Source: Alphaproteobacteria bacterium (GTDB taxonomy: Bacteria; Pseudomonadota; Alphaproteobacteria; Rhodobacterales; Rhodobacteraceae). Taken from it: a stretch of 64,000 bases of DNA. The DNA is taken from the NCBI GenBank assembly GCA_030427145.1, contig JAUHWT010000002.1, positions 283,016-347,015 of the forward strand. The letters are read 5' to 3'. Below, piece after piece: positions 7,711 through 16,768 of the stretch (position 1 is the stretch's first letter; the number at the start of each line of letters is the position of its first letter). The position numbers and the translations under genes are program-made. The notes below the pieces were generated by a model that was given only the letters and a program-made list of their open reading frames with translations, made no database searches and was not told where the DNA came from.

Positions 7711-9012
7711 CTACTCCGCCGCCTTCGCCATCGGGTTGTTCGGATGCGTCGTCCAGTTGGCGTAGTCCTTCTCAACCACCTTACCGGTCCGCGGATCGGT
7801 CTCGCCGGGTGTCATCGGCTCCATGGTGATGCAGCCCTCGACCGGGCAGACATTGACGCAGAGGTTACAGGCCACGCATTCGTCGTCCTTGACCTCGAAC
7901 ACGCGCCCCGGATTCATCGCAATCGCCTGGTGGCTGGTATCCTCGCAGGCCGCAAAACACCGGCCACAGCTGATGCAGAGATCCTGGTTGATCTTCGCCT
8001 TCGCCACATAGTTAAGGTTCAGGTACTGCCAGTCCGAGATATTCGGCACCGCCCGCCCACAAATGGCGTCCATGTCGGCGTGGCCCTTGTCGTCCATCCA
8101 CTGGTTCAGGCCGGAAATCATCTCCTGCACCACCTTGAACCCGTAGGTCATGGCCGCGGTACAGACCTGCACCGAACCCGCGCCGAGCGCGATAAACTCC
8201 GCCGCGTCCCGCCAGGTGGTGATGCCACCGATACCGCTGATCGGCAGACCCGCAGTCTCCGGATCGCGGGCAATCTCACCCACCATGTTGAGCGCAATCG
8301 GCTTCACCGCCGGCCCGCAATAGCCACCGTGACTGCCTTTGCCATCAATCGTCGGCTCCGGCGCGAACAGGTCGAGATTGACCGAGGTGATCGAATTGAT
8401 CGTATTGATCAGTGAAACCGCATCCGCACCCCCGGCCTTTGCCGCGCGCGCCGGATGGCGAATGTCCGTGATGTTCGGCGTCAGCTTCACGAAAACCGGC
8501 ATCCGGGTGTTCGCCTTGCACCAGCGCGTGACCATCTCAATATATTCCGGCACCTGACCCACGGCCGAACCCATTCCCCGCTCGCTCATGCCATGTGGAC
8601 AGCCGAAATTCAGCTCCACCGCGTCCGCCCCTGTCTCCTCCACGAGCGGCAGGATGAATTTCCAGCTTTCCTCGTCACAGGGCACCATCAGGCTCACGAT
8701 CATCGCCCGGTCCGGCCAATCCCGCTTGACCGCCTTGATCTCTCGCAGGTTGGTCTCAAGCGGCCGGTCGGTGATCAGCTCAATGTTGTTGAGCCCCAAA
8801 AGCCGCCGGTCCGCGCCCCAGACCGCGCCATAGCGCGGCCCGTTCACGTTCACCACATGCGGGTCGAGGCCCAGGGTTTTCCACACAACACCGCCCCACC
8901 CGGCCTCGAAGGCCCGGCGCACGTTGTATTCCTTGTCCGTCGGCGGCGCGGAGGCGAGCCAGAACGGGTTCGGGCTTTTCACACCCACGAATTCGGTCCG
9001 CAGATCAGCCAT
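7711..9012 (-). CDS. preA: NAD-dependent dihydropyrimidine dehydrogenase subunit PreA
   Basis: A 433-residue catalytic subunit of bacterial dihydropyrimidine dehydrogenase, which reduces uracil and thymine to the 5,6-dihydro forms in the cytoplasm. Residues 1-320 form the dihydroorotate-dehydrogenase-like FMN barrel, with the conserved NFGCPHGMSERGMGSAVGQ segment. The C-terminal part (about 335-400) carries two 4Fe-4S clusters: CISCGRCFAACEDTSHQAI and CVACNLCVNVCPVEGC. It starts 3 bases after the preT stop, so the two subunits are made together and form the PreT-PreA complex. Confidence 0.96.
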   Translation of the reverse strand: MADLRTEFVGVKSPNPFWLASAPPTDKEYNVRRAFEAGWGGVVWKTLGLDPHVVNVNGPRYGAVWGADRRLLGLNNIELITDRPLETNLREIKAVKRDWPDRAMIVSLMVPCDEESWKFILPLVEETGADAVELNFGCPHGMSERGMGSAVGQVPEYIEMVTRWCKANTRMPVFVKLTPNITDIRHPARAAKAGGADAVSLINTINSITSVNLDLFAPEPTIDGKGSHGGYCGPAVKPIALNMVGEIARDPETAGLPISGIGGITTWRDAAEFIALGAGSVQVCTAAMTYGFKVVQEMISGLNQWMDDKGHADMDAICGRAVPNISDWQYLNLNYVAKAKINQDLCISCGRCFAACEDTSHQAIAMNPGRVFEVKDDECVACNLCVNVCPVEGCITMEPMTPGETDPRTGKVVEKDYANWTTHPNNPMAKAAE

Positions 9013-9015
9013 CGC

Positions 9016-10353
9016 TCAGGCCTCCATGAGTTTTGCGTGAATGTCCTCGGCGGCGTCACGGCCCTCCGCCACCGCCGTCACGGTCAGATCGTCGCCGCCC
9101 GAGGCACAGTCGCCCCCGGCCCAGACCATCGCGAGGCTGGTCCGCCCCGCGCCCGTCACCGCAATCTTGCCGCCCTCCAGCGTCAACCCGTCGGGCGCGC
9201 CCTCCAGCTTCTGACCAATTGCCCGGAACACCTGATCGGCAGGAAGACGGAAGGTCTCGCCCGTAGGCTCCAAACCGCCCGCGCCGTCGCGGGTATATTC
9301 AAACTCCATCTCGCGGACCGCGCCATTCCCGATGACCCGCAGCGGCATGGCATTGTGGATGATGGTAACGCCCTTCGAAGTCGCCAGGTCCTGCTCCCAC
9401 ACCGAGGCTGCCATACGCTCCTGACTGCGGCGATAGACCAGCGTGACGCTCTCAGCCCCCAGAAGCCGCGACTGAACCGCGGCATCAATCGCCGTCATGC
9501 CGCCACCGATCACCACGACGTGACGTCCGACCGGCAAACCGGTCAAATCTTCCGTCTGCCGCAGATCCGCAATGAAATCGACCGCGTCCGTCACATTCCC
9601 GCGGTCGTCGCCCTCAACGCCAAGGGAATTCACACCGGCAAGCCCCATACCAAGGAACACCGCGTCAAATTCCGCCATGAGCCCGTCGAGCGTGATCGCG
9701 TCACCGAGTGTCTGCCCGCCATGGATCTCAATACCGCCAATCTGTAGCAGCCAGTCAATTTCGCGTTGCGCGAAGCCATCCACACTCTTGTAGCTGGCAA
9801 TACCAAACTCGTTCAGCCCGCCCGGTTTCTCGCGTGCGTCAAACACCACCACATCATGCCCATGCATTGCCAAACGGTGCGCGCAGGACAAACCCGCCGG
9901 CCCTGCCCCCACAACCGCTAAACGTTTGCCCGTCGCCTCCGCCCGGGAAAAGGGATGCACACCGGCATCCATCAGCGTGTCGGTCGCATAGCGCTGCAAA
10001 CGCCCGATCTCCACCGGCTTGCCCTCCGCCGTCTCTCGAACGCAGACCTCCTCGCAAAGCGTCTCGGTCGGACAGACCCGTGCGCACATGCCGCCCAGAA
10101 TGTTCTGGTCCAGAATGGTCCGCGCCGCCGCCTCCGGCGTACCGGTCGCGATCTGGCGAATGAACAGCGGAATGTCGATTGATGTCGGACAGGCCTCCAT
10201 GCAGGGCGCATCATGACAGAAGTAACACCGGTCCGCCGCCACCAGGGCCTCATGCGCATCGAGTTTCGGGGAAATGTCGGAGAACCGTTCCGCAAGGGCA
10301 GCGGCATCCAGCCGGCCTGCGACGATACCTGGACTGCGTGGACTGGCTGGCAT
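9016..10353 (-). CDS. preT: NAD-dependent dihydropyrimidine dehydrogenase subunit PreT
   Basis: A 445-residue flavoprotein partner that passes electrons between NADH and PreA. The N-terminal iron-sulfur region has CYFCHDAPCMEACPTSIDIP and a second group CARVCPTETLCEEVC. The FAD-binding Rossmann motif reads GAGPAGLSCAHRLAMHGHDV, and an NAD-binding GGGMTAIDAA follows. The ATG at 10353 was chosen because AGGAG lies 7 bases upstream; an in-frame ATG at 10392 has none. A RutR-like palindrome lies 51-66 bases before this start. Confidence 0.95.
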   Translation of the reverse strand: MPASPRSPGIVAGRLDAAALAERFSDISPKLDAHEALVAADRCYFCHDAPCMEACPTSIDIPLFIRQIATGTPEAAARTILDQNILGGMCARVCPTETLCEEVCVRETAEGKPVEIGRLQRYATDTLMDAGVHPFSRAEATGKRLAVVGAGPAGLSCAHRLAMHGHDVVVFDAREKPGGLNEFGIASYKSVDGFAQREIDWLLQIGGIEIHGGQTLGDAITLDGLMAEFDAVFLGMGLAGVNSLGVEGDDRGNVTDAVDFIADLRQTEDLTGLPVGRHVVVIGGGMTAIDAAVQSRLLGAESVTLVYRRSQERMAASVWEQDLATSKGVTIIHNAMPLRVIGNGAVREMEFEYTRDGAGGLEPTGETFRLPADQVFRAIGQKLEGAPDGLTLEGGKIAVTGAGRTSLAMVWAGGDCASGGDDLTVTAVAEGRDAAEDIHAKLMEA

Positions 10354-10403
10354 GACTGCTCTCCTGGCTGATCCAATAGCCGAGGTTTGCATGGTTCAAT
10401 TTT

Positions 10404-10419
10404 TTTATCAACTGGTAAA
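10404..10419. promoter_or_regulatory. RutR-like operator upstream of preTA
   Basis: TTTATCA-AC-TGGTAAA is an imperfect palindrome with the same 7-2-7 architecture as the RutR consensus TTGACCA-N2-TGGTCAA; one arm keeps ACCA and the other ATCA. It lies in an A+T-rich patch about 50 bases before the preT start, where the promoter should be. Confidence 0.5.
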
Positions 10420-10560
10420 ATTTTGTTAAAAAATGCTGCCCCTGCCCGCACGAAACCAACCCGACAGCACAGATATGCGCCTCCGGAACATCGCCATCAC
10501 CAACTCTCAGAGAAGGTTTAAGTGGAGGTTACGCTGCGGTATCAAACCTCAGGCGAAGGC

Positions 10561-12153
10561 TCAGAGACCCAGATCCTTGGGCGGAAATTTCCGGAAAGTT
10601 GCCCCATGTGCCTTCAGTTCCGCCCCAAGTGACGCGGTCCAAGCATTCATGCGATGCCCCACCGGGTATTCCTCTTTCGGGTCCACATAGAGGTTGAAGA
10701 GCCATGGCGCGAGCCCGGTCGGCACCACCGTCGCCATGTCGATCCACAGGAACTTCTCCTGCGCCAGAGACACCAGCAGATGCGCCTTGTACTCCCGCAT
10801 CCGCATCGCCGCGAGTTGATCGCCCAGCCAGTTATAGACATGTTCCCGCCGGCTCTTCCCGTCGTCGAGCAGAAGGAACGAGGTCTGGTCAATACCGTCA
10901 TAGTAACGGTCATCCGGCAGCGCGTCCGTCGACACACCGCCCAGGGTCAGTGACGTGTTGAACAGGTCCATCAGGTCAAACAGCCCGTCCGACCGCCGCC
11001 CAGGTTCAATCATTCCCTTCCAGTAGGCGATCCCCGGCACGCGCACGCCCCCTTCCCAGGTCGTGCCCTTGGCTCCCCGAAACGGCGTGTACCCACTGTC
11101 CGGCCAACTGTCCATTTGCGGGCCGTTGTCGGAGGTCACGAAGATAAATGTATTCTCAAGCTCTCCCAGTTCCTCCAGCCGTGCAACAATCGCACCGATA
11201 TGCGCGTCGACCTCAACCACACTGTCCCGAAAGGGATATTTTGATGCACTGGCCCCAACGAACGCCTCCGCCGGGAAATTGTCGGCATGAACCTTCATAA
11301 AGGAATGACTGAGGAAAAACGGCTTGTCGCCCCCCGCCAGTTCGCCCAGACGCTCAATCGTATATTCACGGAGCATGACGTCGCCTTCAGCCATCTTCTC
11401 CATGCTGTCGATGACCTCGACCACCTCGGTGGTTCCGTCCTTCAGCCCGTAGACCAGATCCCGGTCAGCCCCAATGCCGCGATACCGTTCCAGTTTGTCC
11501 TCATCCAGCACCAGGTCCGGATACCGCTGCGGATAAACTTCCTGGGTGTATTCCTTCTGCGCCCGGTAAAACCCGTAGAACTCGTCAAACCCCACATCGT
11601 GAGGCCGCATGCCCTCACCCTCGCCCACATGCCACTTGCCCACCAGCATCGTGTGGTATCCGGCATCGGACAGGAGCCCCGCCACGCTCAACTCGCCTTC
11701 CCAGGGGTTCGTCTTCACGTCGTCCCCGGCCAAAATTGGCCGGATCAGGCCCGTGCGCGCAGGCAGTCGCCCCGTATAAACCGCCGCCCGTGTCGGCGTG
11801 CAGGTGTACTGGGCATAGGTGGAGGTCAGCATCAGCCCCTCCTGCGCCAGCCGGTCAATCTCGGGCGTCGCCGCGCCGATCATCCCGCCACCGCCATAAA
11901 CGCCAGGGTCGCCCCAGCCCATGTCATCAATGATGAACAAAAGGATATTCGGCTTCCGGCCCGTCCGTTCCTCAAACGCCGCCAGCTTCTGCGCAGCGGC
12001 CGCCTCCTGTTCCGGACGCGGGATCGCGGGCTGCATATAGCCATTCACCGCCTCGGCCCGGCTGAGTTTTGACGCGGGCGCCGGTATGTCCCCCTGTGCC
12101 GAGGCAGGTGATATCCCCACCGCCACCAACAAAGCCGAAAGCAAAATTCGCAT
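10561..12153 (-). CDS. Periplasmic arylsulfatase (sulfatase family)
   Basis: A 530-residue type I sulfatase that hydrolyses sulfate esters. A signal peptide covers residues 1-19 (MRILLSALLVAVGISPASA). The metal-binding DD pair is at about 76-77 (FIIDDMGWGD), and the formylglycine motif CTPTR begins at Cys118. Further metal ligands appear as TSDNGPQ. Activity requires Cys118 to be converted to formylglycine by a maturase, which is not in this window. The gene stands alone between preT and a divergent small membrane protein. Its A-subfamily-like architecture does not identify the natural sulfate ester. Confidence 0.93.
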   Translation of the reverse strand: MRILLSALLVAVGISPASAQGDIPAPASKLSRAEAVNGYMQPAIPRPEQEAAAAQKLAAFEERTGRKPNILLFIIDDMGWGDPGVYGGGGMIGAATPEIDRLAQEGLMLTSTYAQYTCTPTRAAVYTGRLPARTGLIRPILAGDDVKTNPWEGELSVAGLLSDAGYHTMLVGKWHVGEGEGMRPHDVGFDEFYGFYRAQKEYTQEVYPQRYPDLVLDEDKLERYRGIGADRDLVYGLKDGTTEVVEVIDSMEKMAEGDVMLREYTIERLGELAGGDKPFFLSHSFMKVHADNFPAEAFVGASASKYPFRDSVVEVDAHIGAIVARLEELGELENTFIFVTSDNGPQMDSWPDSGYTPFRGAKGTTWEGGVRVPGIAYWKGMIEPGRRSDGLFDLMDLFNTSLTLGGVSTDALPDDRYYDGIDQTSFLLLDDGKSRREHVYNWLGDQLAAMRMREYKAHLLVSLAQEKFLWIDMATVVPTGLAPWLFNLYVDPKEEYPVGHRMNAWTASLGAELKAHGATFRKFPPKDLGL

Positions 12154-12310
12154 GTCCCGATTCCCTTAAACTGACCCTGCGGTATTCTGCCGTTCACGCA
12201 TCGGTTAAATCAACCATCACGGGCATTTGCGGCCAAACCGCGTCATGAAACGAACAATTTGATTTCGTGGCCTTACCGTTGATGCCCGCCCGTGCTACCA
12301 CATCCCCATC

Positions 12311-12802
12311 ATGCCGATTTTTGTCATTCTCGCAGCCGTTTTCGGATTTCTGGTCTTCCTGATCCTCAAGCCGGAATTCAGGGTCATGGCGCTCCTGATC
12401 GCAGCTCCTGTCGTGGCGCTGCTGACCTGGTATTTTTGGGCCAGCGAGGCCGAAACCGACCTTGCGTACGAGCGCATTGCGCCGGACGAGGTCACCATCG
12501 ATCTGACGGACCTCGAGGTCGTTGGAAACCGCATCATTCTCAACGGCCGCGCGGTCAACGGCTCCGGTACCTGGCGCCTGCGCGAGGTCACGGTCCTGAT
12601 GCGCGCCCTCGACTGCCCAACGGAAGAGAGCACCACGGCCGAATGCCTCATCACCGGCGAGGCCACCGCCCTGTTCCGCCCCGACATCCCCGCCGGTCAG
12701 GCCAGAAGCTTCCGTGCAGCCTTTCTCTTCGATCACATCGCGACGGCCACCGGCATCCCCAAATTCGACTGGGAAATCACCGCCACCCGCGCGACGCAGT
12801 AA
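12311..12802 (+). CDS. Small membrane-anchored protein of unknown function
   Basis: A 163-residue protein with two hydrophobic segments at the N-terminus (about residues 2-20 and 26-44) and a soluble domain of about 115 residues. The soluble part is rich in beta-type sequence, with paired cysteines near residues 100 and 111. It resembles the extracytoplasmic domains of small uncharacterised proteobacterial proteins, but I do not recognise a named family. It is transcribed away from the sulfatase gene and converges on the CoxM gene. Confidence 0.7.
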   Translation: MPIFVILAAVFGFLVFLILKPEFRVMALLIAAPVVALLTWYFWASEAETDLAYERIAPDEVTIDLTDLEVVGNRIILNGRAVNGSGTWRLREVTVLMRALDCPTEESTTAECLITGEATALFRPDIPAGQARSFRAAFLFDHIATATGIPKFDWEITATRATQ

Positions 12803-12847
12803 GCGCCGGGGCCAACCACGCGGCCCCGGGCAATGGTCATGTGCGCC

Positions 12848-13633
12848 CTACAGAGCGGCCTTCACCGCGCGGGCGGTCATGACCTTGACAAGGTGGGCGC
12901 GGTACTCGGAGGAGCCATGGATGTCAGAGATCATGTCATCGGCATCAACGGACAGCTCCGAGATGGAACCCGCGTCAAACGTCGTGTTCAGTGCGGCCTC
13001 CGCGTCGCTCCAGCGGAACACGCCATCATTGGACGCACCAGTCACGGCCACCCGCACGCCATCCGCGAATTTCGCCACAAACACCGCTGTCAGCGGGAAG
13101 CGCGAGGCCGGCTGGATGAACTTCATGTAGCAGGCCTTCTCCGGGATCGGGAAGCGCACCTCGGTGATGATCTCCCCCTCTTCCAGAGCCGTCTCGAACA
13201 GCCCCTCGAAGAAGTCATCCGCCTCGATGCTGCGGCCGTTGGTCACAATCGTGGCCCCCGAGCCCAGCGCACCCGCCGGATAACAGGCGGAAGGGTCATT
13301 ATTGGCCAGGCTGCCGCCAATGGTGCCACGGTTGCGCACCGCCGGATCACCGATCCGCGCCGCCAGCGACGCGAGAGCGGGATAATCCGTGGTGGCCGCG
13401 ACCTGCGCATGCGTCGCCGCCGCACCAATCACCAGGTTGCCTCCGCGATCGACAAAGATTTTGTCGAGACCCTCGATGCCCTTGAGGCTCACCAGCTTCG
13501 ATGGCATCGCAAGCCGCTGCTTCAGCGTGGGGATGAGCGTCTGGCCCCCGCCCAGCGCCTGTGCGTCCTCATCGGCCAGTGCCGCAACCGCCTCATCAAC
13601 GGTGGACGGTTTTACAAAGTCAAAGTTGTACAT
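12848..13633 (-). CDS. Molybdenum hydroxylase medium (FAD) subunit, CoxM-like
   Basis: A 261-residue FAD-binding subunit of the xanthine-oxidase/CO-dehydrogenase family. It passes electrons from the iron-sulfur subunit to the acceptor. The FAD-binding segments AQALGGGQTLIPTLKQRL (about residues 25-42) and RNRGTIGGSLANNDPSACYPA (about 100-120) are typical. The ATG at 13633 has GGAG upstream. It is the last gene of an S-L-M operon, 18 bases after the large-subunit gene. Length is normal for the family. Confidence 0.93.
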   Translation of the reverse strand: MYNFDFVKPSTVDEAVAALADEDAQALGGGQTLIPTLKQRLAMPSKLVSLKGIEGLDKIFVDRGGNLVIGAAATHAQVAATTDYPALASLAARIGDPAVRNRGTIGGSLANNDPSACYPAGALGSGATIVTNGRSIEADDFFEGLFETALEEGEIITEVRFPIPEKACYMKFIQPASRFPLTAVFVAKFADGVRVAVTGASNDGVFRWSDAEAALNTTFDAGSISELSVDADDMISDIHGSSEYRAHLVKVMTARAVKAAL

Positions 13634-13651
13634 TGCTGTTCTCCAATCCGT

Positions 13652-16027
13652 TTATTTGGCGGCCTGAATGGCGTTCCAGACCCGTGAGGGCGATACCGGC
13701 ATGTCCACATGGGTCACGTTGATGCCACCGGACTGCAACGCATCGATCACCGCGTTAACCACAGCCGGCGGCGAGCCGATTGCCCCCGCCTCGCCGCAGC
13801 CCTTCACACCCAGCGGGTTGTGGGTACACGGCGTCTGGCAGGAATGATCCACCACATAACTTGGCACGTCATTCGCCCTTGGCATCGCATAGTCCATATA
13901 CGACCCGGTCAGCGGCTGACCGTTTCCATCATGCACCACGCATTCCATCAGCGCCTGACCAATGCCCTGGCCCACGCCGCCATGAACCTGACCGTTCACG
14001 ACCATCGGGTTGATCACGTTGCCAAAGTCATCCGCGGCGGCAAAGCCAACCACATCGACCTCACCCGTGTCGGGATCGACCTCCACCTCACAGGCATAGG
14101 CGCCCGCCGGATAGGTGAAGTTCGCGGGGTCGTAGAACGCGCTTTCCTCCAGACCGGGTTCCAGTTCTTCATGGGGGAAGTTGTGCGGAACATAGGCACA
14201 AAGCGCCACATCACCGAACGACTTGGATTTGTCCGTTCCGGCCACGGTGAAGTTGCCGTTCTCGAACACCACATCGGCTGCGTCAGCCTCCATCATGTGT
14301 GCGGCGATCTTCGTGGCCTTGGCGATGATTTTCTCCGTCGCCCGCACAATGGCAGAGCCACACACAGCCAGCGAGCGTGAGCCGTAGCTGCCCATACCGA
14401 AGGGGATCTTCGAGGTATCCCCGTGGACGATCTCGATCTGCTCCTCGGCGATGCCAAGCTTCTCGGCCACCACCTGGGCGAACACGGTCTCGTGCCCCTG
14501 TCCGTGGCTGTGCGCGCCTGTCATGACGGCGAGCGATCCAGTTGCGTTCACACGCACGGTTGCCGCATCGAACAGGCCCACACGCGCACCAAGCTGACCG
14601 ACCAGAGCGGACGGCGCGATGCCACATGCCTCGATCCAGGTCGAAATCCCCAGACCGCGCAGCTTACCCTTCGCCTCACTGGCCTCCCGCCGTGCGGCAA
14701 ACCCGGCCAGGTCGCCAATCTCGGCCACCTTGTCGAGCGTCGCATCGTAGTCGCCCGTATCATACACCAGCGCCACCGGCGTCGTGTACGGGAACTGGTC
14801 GGGCTGGATAAAGTTCTTCCGGCGGATTTCCAGCTGATCGATGCCCAGCTCACGGGCGCATTTGTCGATTACCCGCTCCAGCGAATAGGTCGCTTCCGGC
14901 CGACCGGCCCCGCGATAGGCGTCCACCGGCACCGTGTTGGTGAAGACGGCCTTCACGTTCACATAAACATGCGGCGTCTTATACGGCCCCGCCATCAGTG
15001 TCCCATGCAGGAAAGTGGGCGTCACGGTGGCGAAGTTCGACAGATACGCTCCCATATTGGCCTGCGTCTCCGTACGGACCGCGAGGAAGTTACCCTCCTT
15101 GTCGGTCGCCAGTTCGATCTTCGTCACATGGTCACGTCCGTGGGCATCCGTCACAAACGCCTCGGAGCGGTCACAGACCCACTTCACCGGGCGGTTGATC
15201 TTCTTGGACGCGGCCAGAACCACCGCCTCCTCACCGTAGTGATAGATCTTTGAGCCAAAGCCACCGCCCACATCGGGCGCGATCACGGTGAGCTTGTTCT
15301 CCGGGATGCCCATTACGAACGCACCGATCAAAAGCCGCGTCACATGCGGATTCTGGGAGGTGGTGTGCAGGGTGTAATCCCCGGTCGAGGCGTCGTAATC
15401 CCCGATGGACACCCGCGGCTCCATCGCATTGGGCGACAGACGATTGTTCACGAGTTCGAGGCTCGTCACATGCGGGGCACTCTCGAACGCGGCATCCACC
15501 GCCGCCTTGTTGTCCTCGATCCAGCCCCAGTCGTAGCAGAGGTTCGTGCCGATCTCGTCATGGACCAGGTTGTCGCTGTTCTCGATGGCCTCGCTCATGT
15601 CGACTATGGCGTCGAGTTCCTCGATATCCGCATCGAGTGCCTCTACCGCATCGCGGGCCTGCGCCGCCGTTTCGGCAATCACGGCTGCATAGGCGTCCCC
15701 CACATGGCGCACCTTGCCGATCGCAAGCGGCGAGCGTTTGGGCTCCTTCATCGGCTCACCGTCGCGGCTGGTAATCAGCCAGCCCGCCGGGTTTCCACCC
15801 ACCTCCGCAAAATCCTCTCCGGTCAGCACCGCCAGAACGCCCGGCATCGCCTCCGCGGCCGCAATGTCTATCGAATTGATGCGACCATGCGCCACCGATG
15901 AGCGGGCGAAGGCCGCAAATGTCTGGTCCTTCACCGAAATATCGGCGGTGTATTTCCCTTTTCCGGTCAGAAACCGGACATCCTCACGCCGCTTGGAGCT
16001 GGCGCCAATCCCACTGTCTTTGGGCAT
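13652..16027 (-). CDS. Molybdopterin-binding large subunit, form II CoxL-like
   Basis: A 791-residue molybdenum-cofactor subunit of the xanthine dehydrogenase/CO dehydrogenase family. The active-site loop reads AYRGAGRPEA, the form II signature, in place of the AYXCSFR of true form I CO dehydrogenase. The conserved catalytic Glu lies in VKGCGEAGAIGSP near the C-terminus, and the Mo-cofactor motifs GGGFGSK and SHGQGHET are present. The ATG at 16027 follows a GGGAGAGA element. Form II enzymes have doubtful CO activity, and the substrate may be an aromatic or heterocyclic compound. Confidence 0.94.
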   Translation of the reverse strand: MPKDSGIGASSKRREDVRFLTGKGKYTADISVKDQTFAAFARSSVAHGRINSIDIAAAEAMPGVLAVLTGEDFAEVGGNPAGWLITSRDGEPMKEPKRSPLAIGKVRHVGDAYAAVIAETAAQARDAVEALDADIEELDAIVDMSEAIENSDNLVHDEIGTNLCYDWGWIEDNKAAVDAAFESAPHVTSLELVNNRLSPNAMEPRVSIGDYDASTGDYTLHTTSQNPHVTRLLIGAFVMGIPENKLTVIAPDVGGGFGSKIYHYGEEAVVLAASKKINRPVKWVCDRSEAFVTDAHGRDHVTKIELATDKEGNFLAVRTETQANMGAYLSNFATVTPTFLHGTLMAGPYKTPHVYVNVKAVFTNTVPVDAYRGAGRPEATYSLERVIDKCARELGIDQLEIRRKNFIQPDQFPYTTPVALVYDTGDYDATLDKVAEIGDLAGFAARREASEAKGKLRGLGISTWIEACGIAPSALVGQLGARVGLFDAATVRVNATGSLAVMTGAHSHGQGHETVFAQVVAEKLGIAEEQIEIVHGDTSKIPFGMGSYGSRSLAVCGSAIVRATEKIIAKATKIAAHMMEADAADVVFENGNFTVAGTDKSKSFGDVALCAYVPHNFPHEELEPGLEESAFYDPANFTYPAGAYACEVEVDPDTGEVDVVGFAAADDFGNVINPMVVNGQVHGGVGQGIGQALMECVVHDGNGQPLTGSYMDYAMPRANDVPSYVVDHSCQTPCTHNPLGVKGCGEAGAIGSPPAVVNAVIDALQSGGINVTHVDMPVSPSRVWNAIQAAK

Positions 16028-16085
16028 GTCTCTCTCCCTGAAAATCCGCACCCGTTTTCACGACCCGCATGGGGCTCGAACGGTT

Positions 16086-16574
16086 TTATTCCGCAGCCAC
16101 CGGCGAGGCGTTCATTTCCGCAGCCGCCGCCTGGATCGATTTCACGATGTTATGGTATCCGGTACAGCGGCAGATGTTGCCGTCCAGATACTCGCGGATT
16201 TCAGCCTCCGAGGGATCGGAGTTTTCCTTCAGAAGCGCCGCGGCGGTCATCACCATGCCCGGGGTACAGAACCCGCACTGCAAACCGTGATGGTCCTGGA
16301 AGGCCTGCTGGATCACACCAAGCGAGCCGTCGGCATTCGCCATGCCCTCGATGGTGGTGACTTTGGACCCGTCCAGCTCCACGGCGAAAACGTTGCAGGA
16401 TTTGACCGAGACGCCGTCCACATGCACCACGCATGCCCCGCACTGACCCGTGTCACAGCCCACATGGGTTCCGGTTTTCCCCAGCCCCTCACGCAGAAAA
16501 TCGACAAGCAGAGTCCGGTTCTCCACAGTACCGGAAACGGCTTGACCGTTCAGCGTTAGATTAATGTCTGGCAT
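16086..16574 (-). CDS. Molybdenum hydroxylase small (2Fe-2S) subunit, CoxS-like
   Basis: A 162-residue iron-sulfur subunit. The N-terminal plant-ferredoxin-type cluster is held by CDTGQCGAC with a later Cys (KSCN), and the C-terminal four-helix cluster by CGFCTPGM and CRCTGY. It moves electrons from the molybdenum centre to FAD. It is the first gene of the S-L-M operon, 58 bases before the large subunit. No coxD/E/F/G maturation genes follow within the window. Confidence 0.95.
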   Translation of the reverse strand: MPDINLTLNGQAVSGTVENRTLLVDFLREGLGKTGTHVGCDTGQCGACVVHVDGVSVKSCNVFAVELDGSKVTTIEGMANADGSLGVIQQAFQDHHGLQCGFCTPGMVMTAAALLKENSDPSEAEIREYLDGNICRCTGYHNIVKSIQAAAAEMNASPVAAE

Positions 16575-16768
16575 TCATTCCTCCCGTGTTCTCAGTCTTT
16601 TTTATCCGCCACGCGGGCCGAAATTGCCCGCACGATGACGCGATCCGGCAACCCGGTCCGCTTCCGGGGGCATGGTTGCCCGCCGTTCCGGGATTCACAA
16701 GAGAAATTATGTGAACTTATCCGGAAGTAGTGGTGCGCGTTTCGCACCTCCCGTGTCGATGGGCCACC

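Noticed and set aside
13652..16574. Annotation as aerobic CO dehydrogenase
   Set aside because: The active-site loop is AYRGAGR (form II), so CO oxidation cannot be claimed from sequence.
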